Origin: Branchiostoma floridae
Lineage: Eukaryota > Chordata > Leptocardii > Amphioxiformes > Branchiostomatidae
Assembly (NCBI RefSeq): GCF_000003815.2
Contig: NC_049979.1
Location: forward strand, 9,921,705-9,985,704
Length of the DNA stretch: 64,000 nt
Reading direction: 5' to 3'
The translations under genes and the position numbers were made by a program. This document shows positions 13,701 to 25,275 of the stretch, one piece after another; positions within the stretch are counted from its first letter, which is position 1, and the number at the start of each line of letters is the position of its first letter. The notes under the pieces were generated by a model. That model was given only the letters and a program-made list of their open reading frames with translations. It was not told where the DNA came from and did not search any database.

Positions 13701-16700
13701 TCCACAAAGGTTTTTCACCTCTGGCGGTCATCTACCAGTCTGCTCAGTTGGACCATCGTTGTTTCCTGACCACTCTTATCAGCATCACATAAAAGCTACG
13801 TTTGATAGTGTCTGCTAATAGGTAAAACAGTCATGGATGCACTTTTGGAAGTTCTTCTGCAACCATTAAAAGATATTTCCACGATCGGGATTGGTTTATA
13901 TTGATTGATTTATACTCGATCGTCTCTATAAAAACATCAAGAGATCCCAATTGGAATGCAGTCGCTGTCAGAAATCTGTTGTTACTGTGGCGCCGTTATT
14001 GTCATTGTCAAATGGAATGCACGGAAAGTGCTTGTTGTAAGTTTGGGTAAGGCAATGGCTAAAAAATGGGCAATCCCTTGTGTGAATATAAGACTTGTTG
14101 CGCGGGCAGTGATACGATCTTGACATTCAAAACAAACGCACTATTCAGTATTCTCACGTCACTACGCGACCCGCCTGCAGCACAGCAGGTATACATGGTA
14201 TTCTGTTTCCCCACAGCCGGAGTCCTGACCCAGTACCCCATGTTTTCATTCATCATCAAAACTTGCTATTTTCATATCCCTCGCCGTTTGTGACATATCA
14301 CCGGCACTAATACTAGACTGCCCGTAATAGTGTTCAGACATCTCTCCCCGCGGACTGGTAGGTGTAGACGCTTCTTACGCCTAGCCTCCAGCAGAACTTT
14401 GCGAAGATTTAGCTCCGTTTGCCTGCTGCACCCTTCCAGCTAGAGCAATTTCCCGGCACCCTGTGAATCGGAGGTAGTTAAAGTGTCACACCGCCGCTCG
14501 TAAAACCTGTATCTATGGTATAGAAGATTCGTAAATCATGGTCCTCATATTGCATGGTATGATCCCCTGGCTGCTTCTGGAAAAGTGATGTGAAGAACTG
14601 GTGACCATCCCACACAGGCCTGCATCTACCGAGAGTGACGACTGAGATTTGCACAAAAGTAACGCCGCCGTTCAGAGCAATGTAATTGATTGATGACTAA
14701 GTAAATGCCGATGCGAACACACTTGTTGGATCTCCGTGGAGGTGGCGGAATTATGCCACATAGTATTGGAAACATCGGATGACTTGGTGTTGATTTACAA
14801 CAGAAAGGTGCTTCAATGACAACATGCTTCGAATTCAAAGAAAAGAGAAAGTAAGCCATTCTCGTGTCTCCACATAAATAATACACTGAAATGTATATAT
14901 CTATCACATGTTGAGCACATATTGCTAACATTTTGGTGCCTATCCAAGTAAGTTCTGTCTTCTATACTCACGAAAGTCGATATTTCACAATGGCTACTTA
15001 GAGGGTTTGCAATTGCCTTGTTGAAGATCAAAAGTGATCGCGTGAATGATATATGACTGTGTGTAGAGTGCTCTACTTGTGTAAATGTGTGCCAGCGCGC
15101 GTGCCACAGTGCATCGTCACATTAAGGTCTCTGGTTTTGTACATTATAGCGACTCTGAAGTGCCATTTACGCTGCTAGCGTATGTCGAACTGTGGCCTTA
15201 TTCTCCACACACAATTGCTTTTCACACTCGTAACCGGTGCGTACATGTGCCCTCTTCACACGTCACACCCGTCATGTCTACCCAACTCAACCCAACGCAG
15301 ACTTCAACGTCCATTAGCTCTGTCCGTGGTGCTGAAATCTGTGTGACGATGATGGAAATGGAGCAATCCGCGGAGCCACGTCCTCCATGGTAGATAAAAG
15401 CTTTGTTCCGCTCACCGGGATGCATTAGCCTCTGTCCGGTATCACCAGGGTGTGCTCTGCATGGTGACCCCGCGTCATCGCAAGCACTTTCACTAGAAAT
15501 GTCGTGACGTGTGGTAATGAATCCATATTAGACCGCGTCAGCACTTAAGCCGCTTCATTTCAAAATCAGCATATCCTACTTCACATATCAGATAAGCAAA
15601 CTCATGTCTAACTGGGGATATTCTAAAACATAAATGGGTCTTATTTTTTTTATTTCGGTGGTTGACATGAATAAAGACTGGTCTTGGAGAATGTCTAAAA
15701 TCAATGCGGTCTCTGTATAAGCTTGGGAGATCATTTCCGGACGTTTCGAGTGACATTCATCACTTTTCTTTAGCATCGCTAGAATGAACTGACAGAATGA
15801 GTCGACACAAGTACTGTACATGTTTTTGCAACAGGAAAAACGGTTGAACATCAACGGTCTTGGAGAATATTCGGAAGAACGAATGGACATTTAAGCGTTA
15901 TCGTGTCTCCCGTCCTGATGCATGTGTCATAACGCGTCAACCAGCCATCCAAAAACATTAACAAGAAGTCACAAAACAACCGTTTCCTTCAGCTATCTTT
16001 CCCCACAGGCTTAGGCAGACTGCTGACCACACGGACACGGACATTTTGTCACATTCACTCGTACTATTTTCATGTTTACCTCGCCTGTGCACCACGGGTA
16101 CGATTCATGACCACAACTTCAATGAGAAAAAGATAACGCTTATGGCGCTCACGCTGACAAAGTGACTGTCAAGGAGGGGGTCGTTTCCATCTAGAGTCAC
16201 AAGATAGGCTCTTCATGTATGGTTGACTTCTTACTACTTCTATGGAGCAACATTATTATCTTGATAAATACAGCACATGCGCTGGCGTAAGTGGGAAACA
16301 TTTTTAGGATGAAAACAGCAAATGCAGACCAGTTGCTTACTTTTCACCACTTTCTCATCAAGACCTGTTGTGGAAACATGCAAAAGCAGACCTTTTACCA
16401 GAGTAAACTGCTTGTCATATCTATGGTCCTCCTCTTCAATGCTGAGCCAGCATATTTATTTATGGCAAATACTCGTATTTCACAAGGACGTTATATCCTT
16501 GTATTTCAGGGAAACTTCGTAACCCTTTCCTTTATCAACTCACTTGTTGCATTTCTGCACATCATCTATGTTCCCAGAAACACATGTGATTCGAAATACA
16601 TGGAAACTAACTCCCTCATGTCTTATTGCTGTTTTTGAGCCCACAACACCGCATACAGTAATGCGTTCATCAGATTTAGTCAGTCATATGAGCGGGTCCT

Positions 16701-18670
16701 TTGGTTGCCATATCCCTCTGTCCCAAATGTGCATCCATCCGTTTAAGTGATATAGGAAACCGTTATCCCTACATTATCGCCTTGGATTGTGTTGATGTGA
16801 TTGATGGATTCGTTGCAAGCAGCAGTCCCTTTACTTCTAATAAGGTTAATGACCTGATGATGAGTCAGATGAGATATCTTGCTGTGGGAGAACTTTGCTG
16901 CTGGAGGCTGTACAAGAAGCACTAGTCAGGCGGTCTCACGGGTGGTAATGAATTTGCGGCACATAAAATGCATTTCCATCCTCTATTGACCGATTTCCCG
17001 GGAGTAACGACTTTTAGGGAGACTTCTAGCGAGCCTTCTTTGAAGAAATATTGAACGATCGAAAAAACTTAATGTGCTCGGAGGGAAATTTCAATTACTT
17101 TCTTTGAGCTAAAGGAAGTTCATTTCAGCGCACACAGAACGGGGCGGACCCCTTGGGCACCCCGGTTTCCGAGGCCTTCTTCCTGTTTGCGTCTTGGATA
17201 ACTCACGCAAATAAACGTCGATTTTGGGGGGAGGGGGAAGCGCGTTTCATGCCAGTCTGACGCCGTTCAAGTTTCGTCAGTGCTCTAATCATTTGGGCAC
17301 GTTTTAACAAGTTGTGGAACGGCACCAGCTGCAGGACTGTTATTCATTCTGTATCTGTACTGTACTGTACTACAAGCTAACAGTACAGCCGCTAGGCTCG
17401 TCGTCGATGTCGTTTCTGTTGTGCTTTATCCTAATCTCTCCCCCCTCTCTATCTATCTAATCTCCCCCCCCCTCTCTATCTATCTCATCAGGACCACGTG
17501 CGAATCTTCTTAAAAACAGACGCATTTTATCCGAACCTCTTCCTGCTTCACGTGACAAAACGTCTTGCATGCGTGATATCCAACTGATGTCCAAGATGGT
17601 GGCGTATGGAGAAAAAAGTGTTACGCGCCGAAATAAAGCGTAGAGAAAGAGTAGCTCACAGGCTATCAATTATATGGCTTTGTAATCCTGACATGTGAAC
17701 CGATCCCCAGATATATTTCTCAGTCATATTCCTGATACTTTCTTGGGCAGAAACACTAGGAAATATTCTTCCTTCCTCCCGACGCCGGCATTTTGGATAG
17801 CACCCCGCTCCCCTGCCTACATGTCACAGAAATTTGCATGATATGTTTTTGTAAGATTCGTACCTTTTTGCAGTGTGCTTCTTGGGTTTTCTTAATATTC
17901 CTTCGTTTCTTCAAAAGGCCTTTTTTTCTTGAGATTCGCTCTCTTTTGCATAATGCATCCTGCGTTTTTCGTAAAATCCGTACAAATGCTTAGGTACTCC
18001 GACCTGGTGGTCTCCGTGCCTTTCTGAATTTACGACTTAGACAGTTTGGAACCGCAGGTGGCCCCATATCATAGTCGAACGCGCTCGCAATGATGAATAT
18101 TCACTATTGTGTGCCGGCAATGGCAGATTGTAATACTGTCAAGATTGACCTTAATGATGTTGTAGTCATCTGAAGATTTATACAGCCAGATGGTGATATT
18201 ATTAACGATGGTAATAACACAAATGTATTATCTACTCCATAATGGACAAATAGTTCTAGATTTTCAATCATTGTTGTGGTGCGCAATTTGTCTTTTGCAT
18301 ATTAAATATTGCTTAACCTGGGCGTGAGGTTCACCTGTTTTTCAAACCACACAGTTCGGTTCAGACATGCCGCCTGGAGAATCAACTTTGTTTGCGATTA
18401 AGATGCACTCTTTGAGCAACGCAAACCGCTGGGTATGAACTCCGTGTCCTCAGGAAACAGTAACTTGTCGAAAACGATCTCTTACCTGTACGTTTTCTAT
18501 TAGTTCGTCCGTTTGTGAGGACCATTCAGTACCTAGTTGTGGCACTCAGTACTTTACAGAAAGGGGTCGCTACCCCTCTCCCCTTAACGCACTCGATGCT
18601 CAATATTTGCTCGTTTAAGTAATTTGTTGAATATCTAATAATGATGATAGTAATAAAGAATGTTTGTATT
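7789..18670. other. Long non-coding stretch upstream of gene A
   Basis: No coding gene recognised. A GC-richer patch at about 9680-10520 has donor-like sequences (AG/GCAAGT at 10076-10083 and GTAAGT at 10373-10378) and could hold 5' UTR exons or a promoter of gene A, but this cannot be shown. The stretch 8150-9680 has almost no open frame over 60 codons. The rest shows scattered short frames without domains. Confidence 0.5.
17436..17487. repeat. Low-complexity C/T-rich duplication
   Basis: Two copies of a CTCCCCCC-CTCTCTATCTATCT unit in tandem, about 25 bases each. Simple-sequence DNA 1.3 kb upstream of gene A. Confidence 0.8.
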
Positions 18671-18678
18671 TTCCCCAG
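18671..18678 (+). promoter_or_regulatory. Candidate 3' splice site upstream of gene A
   Basis: A pyrimidine-rich tract ending TTCCCCAG is a good acceptor sequence; an exon would start at 18679. In the channel frame this exon meets a TGA at 18730, so it would begin as 5' UTR and the first in-frame ATG would be 18916. Short upstream reading frames start at ATG 18807 and ATG 18851 (the latter in a strong CCATGG context) and end before 18916. A later acceptor near 18816 (CTCCACAG) is the alternative and would bring in an N terminus from an upstream exon. Confidence 0.3.
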
Positions 18679-18915
18679 GCCCTGCCAGACGACACCCACT
18701 TCCATCCTTCTCCACATGATTGGTTCAGCTGATGCCTTCTGGTCCCTTCTTCACGGCTTCGCGAGGCGTGCAGCCCAGAGGTGGTGAGGGGAGAAAACAC
18801 TTCTTCATGCTCCACAGAATGTCAGGATACTAAGAAGAGAGGTGCTGCCCATGGAGAAATCCGCACGTCGTTGCTAAACCTTGAGTTCGATGAGGACTCC
18901 CGGGCGGTGGTCTAC

Positions 18916-20154
18916 ATGTCCACACGGACGGCATGCGAAGACGTCCGGCTGGTCTTCAACGTGAACGGCGTGAGGTTCGAGGCTTGGAAGAGCGTGCTGG
19001 AGCGACATCCCGAAACTCTCCTGGGCGGAGAGGAGAAGGAAGAGTTTTACAACATCTTCACAGGGGAGTACATGTTCGAGGATCAGGACCCCGACCTGTT
19101 TAGATACATCCTGAGTTACTACAGGACCGACAAGCTGCACTTCCCGCCTACCGGCTGTGTGCGGAGTTACAACCAGCAGCTGTCCTTCTTCGGCATCATG
19201 CCGGAGCTGATCGACGACTGCTGCTACGAACACTGGCGGCAGAAAAACTCCAGAGAGCTGACCCGGTCTAAGCTGAAGAGACCGGGAGAGTTGGCCTTGA
19301 ACGGCGTGCTGGACAGAACGTGTCGGATGAAGGTGAACGATCTGCTGCAGGTTGCTGTCCGGAACCAGACGGCGACGGACGTGCTGAGGTACCTGGGCTG
19401 CTACTTCGTGCTGTCGGCGGTCATCTGTACCATTTTGGAGTCGCTGCAGGCCACGGAGAACAAACGGTTCCGGGAGATGTACTCCTGGGTTTTTGACGTG
19501 GTTGATCCGTTCTTCACAGCGATATTCTCGGCGGAGTACCTTCTGAGGGTGTTACTGGCACAGAGCTCCCTCCAGTTTGTACGGAGTGTCACCGGGGTCA
19601 TTGACCTTTTCGTCATCCTGTCGTACATCTTAAATTTCCTGCGGGGTGTAAACAGCACAGTAAGATCCATCCTATCTCTGACTCGCATTTTCCGTACCCT
19701 CAAGATTCTGCAGTACGCAAAGGTGTCGCACGGCGTCCGCTGCTTGTACCACACGCTGAGCACCCTTGCCGGAGAGTTGGTGTACCTGATGTTCGGCATT
19801 GCCCTCGTCAGCGTGACATTTGCGACTATATTTTACTACTTCGAAAAGCAGGTTCCCAACTCGAGCTATAACAGCATCCCGTCGTCCTTCTGGTTCACCA
19901 TAGTGACGATGACCACGCTGGGGTACGGGGACCTCATCCCCATGACCCCGCAGGGAAAGCTGCTGGCCGGCGTCTGCGCGCTGGCGGGGGTCATCCTCAT
20001 GAGCGTGCCGGTCACCATCATCGTCACCACGTTCAACAGGTACTACAGATCCGCCGCCTGGAAGGGAAACGACGCGGGAGAAGGGGACGATGATGATTCA
20101 GCGGAACCTTTCAACGTGTCAATGCCCAAAAGAATACCGGATTCCGCACGCTAA
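18916..20154 (+). CDS. Shal/Kv4-like voltage-gated K+ channel subunit (gene A), S6 hinge PVT
   Basis: Predicted plasma-membrane potassium channel subunit that assembles as a tetramer. Numbering is from the ATG at 18916 (412 aa). T1 domain about 10-107, with the zinc pattern H75-x5-C81-x20-C102-C103 followed by the Shal-like CCYE. S1 is about 156-176, S2 193-215 (FSAE charge-transfer motif), S3 223-243 with its Asp, S4 247-273 (R257, R260, K263, Q266, K269), S5 283-305. The filter TTLGYGD is at 333-339 and S6 at 349-373. S6 has P365-V366-T367 instead of PVP, and Thr instead of the usual Asn at 372. The turret has an N-S-S sequon near 315. The tail is short (about 40 aa) with a GEGDDDD stretch, whereas Kv4 proteins run to about 630 aa. 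The frame is open back to a stop at 18730, but 18916 is its first ATG and has a weak context (T at -3), so the N terminus is uncertain. The core has no intron. Family assignment is firm; function as a conducting homomer is not. Confidence 0.95.
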   Translation: MSTRTACEDVRLVFNVNGVRFEAWKSVLERHPETLLGGEEKEEFYNIFTGEYMFEDQDPDLFRYILSYYRTDKLHFPPTGCVRSYNQQLSFFGIMPELIDDCCYEHWRQKNSRELTRSKLKRPGELALNGVLDRTCRMKVNDLLQVAVRNQTATDVLRYLGCYFVLSAVICTILESLQATENKRFREMYSWVFDVVDPFFTAIFSAEYLLRVLLAQSSLQFVRSVTGVIDLFVILSYILNFLRGVNSTVRSILSLTRIFRTLKILQYAKVSHGVRCLYHTLSTLAGELVYLMFGIALVSVTFATIFYYFEKQVPNSSYNSIPSSFWFTIVTMTTLGYGDLIPMTPQGKLLAGVCALAGVILMSVPVTIIVTTFNRYYRSAAWKGNDAGEGDDDDSAEPFNVSMPKRIPDSAR

Positions 20155-20900
20155 GATAAGAGAGTCTCTGGGACAGGAGCTGTATATCATAAAACAACTG
20201 TAGAACTGAAAGTTAATCCATGTTGGTACAGATTTATGTTATAGAAACACGAATCAACTTTGTTAGAACACAAAATTAACTCACCCAAATTTCAAAAACA
20301 TGTGCAAAGCATTTTGTGTTTGTTTGTTTGATCATTTCTTTGTTGTTCTGTGTTGGCAAAGTTGATTCGCTTTTCTATGATTGTAAAACTGAACTGTAAA
20401 AGGGGAAAGCGTTGTAACGTACGTCCACACACCTGATCGTCACTGGGTAGCAGAGTGATGTTGAAGCAGCCTCAGGTCAATGGGGGCTAGTTTGGGAGTG
20501 TTTAAGTTGAATCATATAGAACTGATCACGTCATGGCACATTCGGCATAAGATCGGTTGGCGACAGAAAATGAGGAGATTTTTGGACAGTCAAAAAGTGT
20601 TGTATAGCTGTCTTGTGACGGAAACGGCTGTCGTTGATCCTTGTCATTGGATGTTTCTTGAACAGTCTCGTTAAAACAATGATACAAAAAAGTACGATGA
20701 ATTTGATCGAACTTAAGATGAACAAATCCTCTGGAGAGAATGTATCCCCCGTTAGATTTTGTTGCATACGGTATGTGAGTCTCTTTTCTGTGAAAAGATT
20801 CTCTGTAAAATGCAACAGTTTCACCGTGTAAGAGCCCCATGATGATGAAAGCTCAGTCCATCATAGATCCCCAGAGCCGTTTACATGATGAATGATAAGG

Positions 20901-21092
20901 TCGTTCACACCTCCGCGTGTGCATGGGTGGCGGAATTGTGGGTAATATGTCAAAGGTGAAGGCCCCTGAGACATGAACAAACCGAGACAATTATAGTCGA
21001 GACGAGAACTGTTTACAAGTCAGGGGCCTACACCATTGACATATTACATATAGCTCTTGTTGCTGCACATGCGCAGTCAGAAGTGTGAACGA
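20901..21092. mobile_element. Foldback element (MITE-like) in 3' flank of gene A
   Basis: About 70-base imperfect inverted arms (20901-20969 and 21020-21092) meet around a 50-base centre. The outer ends are TCGTTCACAC and its complement. The inner arms share GTAATATGTCAAAGGTG (GTAATATGTCAATGGTG on the other side) and GGCCCCTGA. It has no coding capacity. It lies 750 bases after the gene A stop, so it could be part of a long 3' UTR. Confidence 0.75.
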
Positions 21093-21227
21093 GCTTGTAA
21101 CAAAGACGACTAACAGTTGTACGAGATACAATAGGGCCCATTTTGAACAGGTTCAATTACGACAGTAAATAGTTTCATCAGATTAGGAAATCACTGGGTT
21201 TAAGGTTCTTTGTACACAACCAATATC

Positions 21228-21233
21228 AATAAA
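21228..21233 (+). terminator. Possible polyadenylation signal AATAAA for gene A
   Basis: The canonical hexamer lies about 1.07 kb after the gene A stop codon, beyond the foldback at 20901-21092. No GT-rich downstream element stands out except GTGTGTGTTTTTTT-like sequence about 125 bases later. Position and hexamer only. Confidence 0.25.
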
Positions 21234-21547
21234 GACCAAACCCGACTAGTACTGCCCGTCACAATAAGCAGTTCAACCAATGAAAGGATGGAAGCCAACG
21301 AGAGATTGGTTGCATGTCCGTCAGATATTTGCAATGTCATATAAAGCTATTTGATCCTGTGTGTGTTTTTTTCGTATACGTTTTACAAGACAGTGGTGGG
21401 GCTATGGGAGCTATCTATCACCTGCTAACGTTAGCACCAGTCAGTAGTGCCCCGAGGACGAGCGCAGACCTACTGCTGAATTAACGTTGAACCGCAGTAA
21501 CGCTGGTTCACCTTTGTCCGCGGGTAACCTATATCAGTTGTATTCAG

Positions 21548-21673
21548 GAACAGGGTATTTACGTAATTTAGGGATAACATGTCCACGGACGGTGGTTTCA
21601 AACTGAAATATTCTGATAATATTTTAATTTGAAACCACCGTCCGTCGACATGATATCTCTGAATGCCCTGTTC
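21548..21673. mobile_element. 126-bp inverted repeat / long hairpin downstream of gene A
   Basis: The inner arms 21578-21602 and 21628-21652 pair over 25 bases with a single mismatch, around a 25-base AT-rich loop. The pairing continues more loosely to GAACAGGG and CCCTGTTC at the outer ends. The size suits either a miniature transposon or a microRNA-type precursor; the matching outer ends favour a transposon. Confidence 0.65.
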
Positions 21674-23872
21674 TTTACTCGCTCACTCTCATCCTTGGCC
21701 TAATGGTCATTGAGGTGACAGGAGGTGTGCTCTCCATCTGGCCCTGTCTGCGGCAACATCCGCGGCTGTGTACATGTATCCTAGAATACAACGAATATGG
21801 GGGATAGAGACGAACTGGCTTTGCTATTGGTCGTGTACTTCATACCCAGCTTTCATTGCCATTGCTGGGTAGGTAACATCATGCCGTGACACGTGGGGCT
21901 GTGGTAAAGGTTTATCCCTGCCCATTGATGTTACACTGTCAGAAGTAGTACGGCATCTGTGTGGACGGATCCGATGACTAAAATCGTCTGTTTTGTTTGT
22001 TTCGCTGATGGTCGTGCACGACGCGTTTCAGTTATAGTTATAGTTTCTATCAGCATTATCTCTTGTGTGTGCTAGTATCGTGAAACCTCAGGCAATCTTT
22101 GTTTGTTTGCTTAATTGTATTGTCATTTCTTTGCTTTTTGTCTTAAAGTAATCTTAGCAAGTAAGAAAAGGGTACAATAAGGACATGATAAGAATATTTT
22201 TGAACGATTTTACCTGGCAGTGAGCGCTGATGGCTGATAGCTGATGATGATAATGATGATCAGTGCACATGAAAATAAAACCAATCAAGCACGTGAACCT
22301 TGCGTTGTCTTTCTTTGAAGATTCAGAGCATAGTCAAACCTGTCCTACTAACCACCTGGCGACCTGGTACAACCTGGCCGCTCTGATCACGTTCTTAATT
22401 TGCGGTCCCTTGTCATTATTATGGTACAGGTCCAAGCACCAACAATCACGTCTATACTGGGCCCCTGTCTACCAAGACCATTTCCTTCTAGTCACTTGAA
22501 TGGGCACTTCAGGCAGGCTCGACTGTTGTCATCCTCTGGTCTGATCTTCAAACCAGGGAGCATATACCATGTAATGCTACCTAAGCAATATTAGAGCGTA
22601 AGAAGTGGAAATATTCTGGATGAGGCAATCTGTATAATATTGACATCTACTGCACTATATTCCCACATTTAAGTCATTATCTGATACTTTGAACAGCTAA
22701 AACGGCACAGAAGCAAGCTACACGAGGCTAAAACTGAAATTAGGCCCTTATCCGGCCTGTAACCGATAAAGGTCCGGCATTCTTGCGGCACAGTGGCATC
22801 GAAGTTTCGCTCCTTGAATCTCGGTATGGACAAGACCAGTTGTTAAATCTTATTATGAAGAAACGTGCCCCAAAATTGACTCTGATAATTGAAGCTCTAC
22901 AGCCCTGAGTCAGGCTGATGTTGCTAAGTTTGCTTTTAGCTTTATCACGTCAATGCATTTTCTTTATTCTCCTGTCGATTCGACAGATGAGCAGGCAGAC
23001 AGGCATTTACCTGTTTACCTGACCTGCACATGACTTTGTAATGAATTTGTATGGTGAAGGAGCCCCCCAGGGTGTGCAATTCCTTCTCCGCCCTCTCGTC
23101 TACTGGAGCACTAAGTCCCACAGGGACAGAACTGTATGACACGTGTGAGACGGCTTCAGCAGATGCAGCTTTGTTGTTCGGAGTATCCGTCTCCTAGGAG
23201 GACTTCCGACCAAGGATGTAAGGGGTTCCTCCTACCCCCGACTCGTGTGCCATGGCGGGTGCGTCATGCCCGAACATGCCCTGTACTGTACAGAAGAGTA
23301 GGGACGATGTCGATCATTCTGGTCATGACTGCAAGGAAAGTATGTAACATTGAGCACATTATATTTATTCATCCAAAACTTTCCAATGAGAAGGTAGACG
23401 CCGGGTTTTGCCCCTCTCGTTGTTGTAAAGAACAATACCCAACACTTAAAAAGCCCCGCCTGGTGGTTAATATTATTACTGCAGGTAATGTTACCTTTGA
23501 TGCTGTCGAAATCACATGGGCCACCAGGTGTCCCCACTACTCTAGCTGCAGGGTCATCTGTTGACCACCCAGCGCTAAGTCACAATCGAATGGAAATGAA
23601 TATACTGTATGTACTACGCACCTCATTGCTGTACAATATGGGGAAAACTCCAACGTGACGAGTCAGCCTCGCTTTCAAACCGGACGAATGAAGGAAACTT
23701 CACCTTATTTACTTACTTGTATGAGACGAGTGATAAAGGTCCTAAAACACTTAAGTTTCATCATTGTTTTATGGCAAATAAAGAGAATGAGGATCACGAC
23801 AATGATGAAATAACTGGCGAGGACCGCCGACGTCCTGGCGGCAACTGTGCTGCTAGGGAACGTTCATGCCCA

Positions 23873-24052
23873 GGTCACCTTTCCAAACCGGGACCCGACC
23901 GGGCAGCTTTCGATAACGACAAATATGATACAAGAGACACCAACATACACAAAACGTAAAAAGGAGAGTCGTGGGCATGATTTGTGTTTATTTCTAGGTA
24001 TACATTTTCATTTTTCGTTTCCTAAATATGAAACAGTTTGGAAATGTAACGT
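23873..24052. mobile_element. Foldback element, family 1 copy 2 (MITE-like)
   Basis: The left end holds CTTTCCAAACCGGGACCCG followed by a GGGCAGCTTTCG motif. The right end, on the - strand, begins GTTACATTTCCAAAC. The ends match the copies at 1741 and 32067, and the interior is AT-rich and non-coding. The right arm is more eroded than in copy 3. Confidence 0.6.
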
Positions 24053-25259
24053 TGTGCCTCACTCACTGAAATCGACAAAGCTACACACATCAGACTTAGA
24101 TAAACATTCCGAGAAAGTCTAATGTAGAGAATGGGCAGCACACTTAATATTCTGGTCAGCTGTGGTAGCGTGGATCTACTTCAGCAGAATCAGCACAATT
24201 CAAGCAATACGAAAGGTGGAGATATAATGCATATTATTATTAAGTGCCTGCATGTTATATATGACGTCTGTGTTATAGACCATCATTGAGAAATCCTATT
24301 ATTTCTTCGCATTTTATGTCTTTAATAGTGACAAGCTAGTTGTTCTTCATTCCCTAGTTGTCAGACCTGCAAGTGAAGCAATTCTGCTGCATTTCCGCCA
24401 GACGGCGCTTTCGAGGCACACTGCAGGAAATTCAACCGGCCGAAGAGTTGGTGAGCTCTGAACGCCACGTTCGACAGTAATACGCCCGGTGTTCTCATGA
24501 TCATCGAGCGGTTTTTAAAAATCTGCTGATGAATTCACAGGTCCCGAGCCATGTCCAATGTGGTGGGGCAGATCTTCGGTAATAAGACCTCAAGTCTCTG
24601 CCGATTTTTTAGATCTGCCGACCTTTTGGTGATCAACAACTACGACTGAAGTTCGTCGACTGTGTGTCTGTGGCAGGATCTTCCTTGCTAAAAGTACCTT
24701 TCGAAAATCGGTAAATCAACTCCTTATGCCGGATATCATGAATGACCTTGTTTGAACAACAGATCTTGAGCATAACTAGATTTCTGCACAACATTCCTAA
24801 ATAGCTAAACCTAATCTTTGTTTAATCAATTAATCAATACACATTAGTGCGATATTGTTTCCAACAATGCTAAATCATGTTTTATCATTTACCTGTGAGA
24901 GATAAATTTCCTTTTGAAAATTGTTCATTTATAGATATCATCATTATCATCTCGGACCTTTCGCCAAGACTTATTCTACTCTACATCTCCAAGTCTCTAT
25001 ATAGCTATCTTTAATAACTAACGTTCTTAAATTCTTGCACCTGGACCTAAAATTATAGCCAAGTTGATCCACATAGGTTTGTAGATCGGACAACACGTTT
25101 AACGCGTAGCATTCATGTCATATTCGTGTCCATAGAACGAGGGCACTGGCTAGTCTGTCCTTCTTTGCTTCTGCAGCAGGGCCCGGCAACGAATCTGTCT
25201 CTTTGCTCTCTGGTGGTCTCAGAGACTGTATGGATGTTTGTAAATATAACTGACGTGCT

Positions 25260-25275
25260 TTTTTTTTTTTTTGCA
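25260..25275. repeat. Poly-T run
   Basis: An uninterrupted run of about 14 T followed by GCATAAAAG. It may be the tail of a retroposed sequence on the - strand, but nothing recognisable is attached. Confidence 0.8.

Noticed and set aside
18781-18915. Use of GTG at 18781 as start of gene A
   Set aside because: Non-ATG starts are rare in animals; the stretch has no resemblance to Kv4 N termini. Kept only as open frame that could be joined by splicing.
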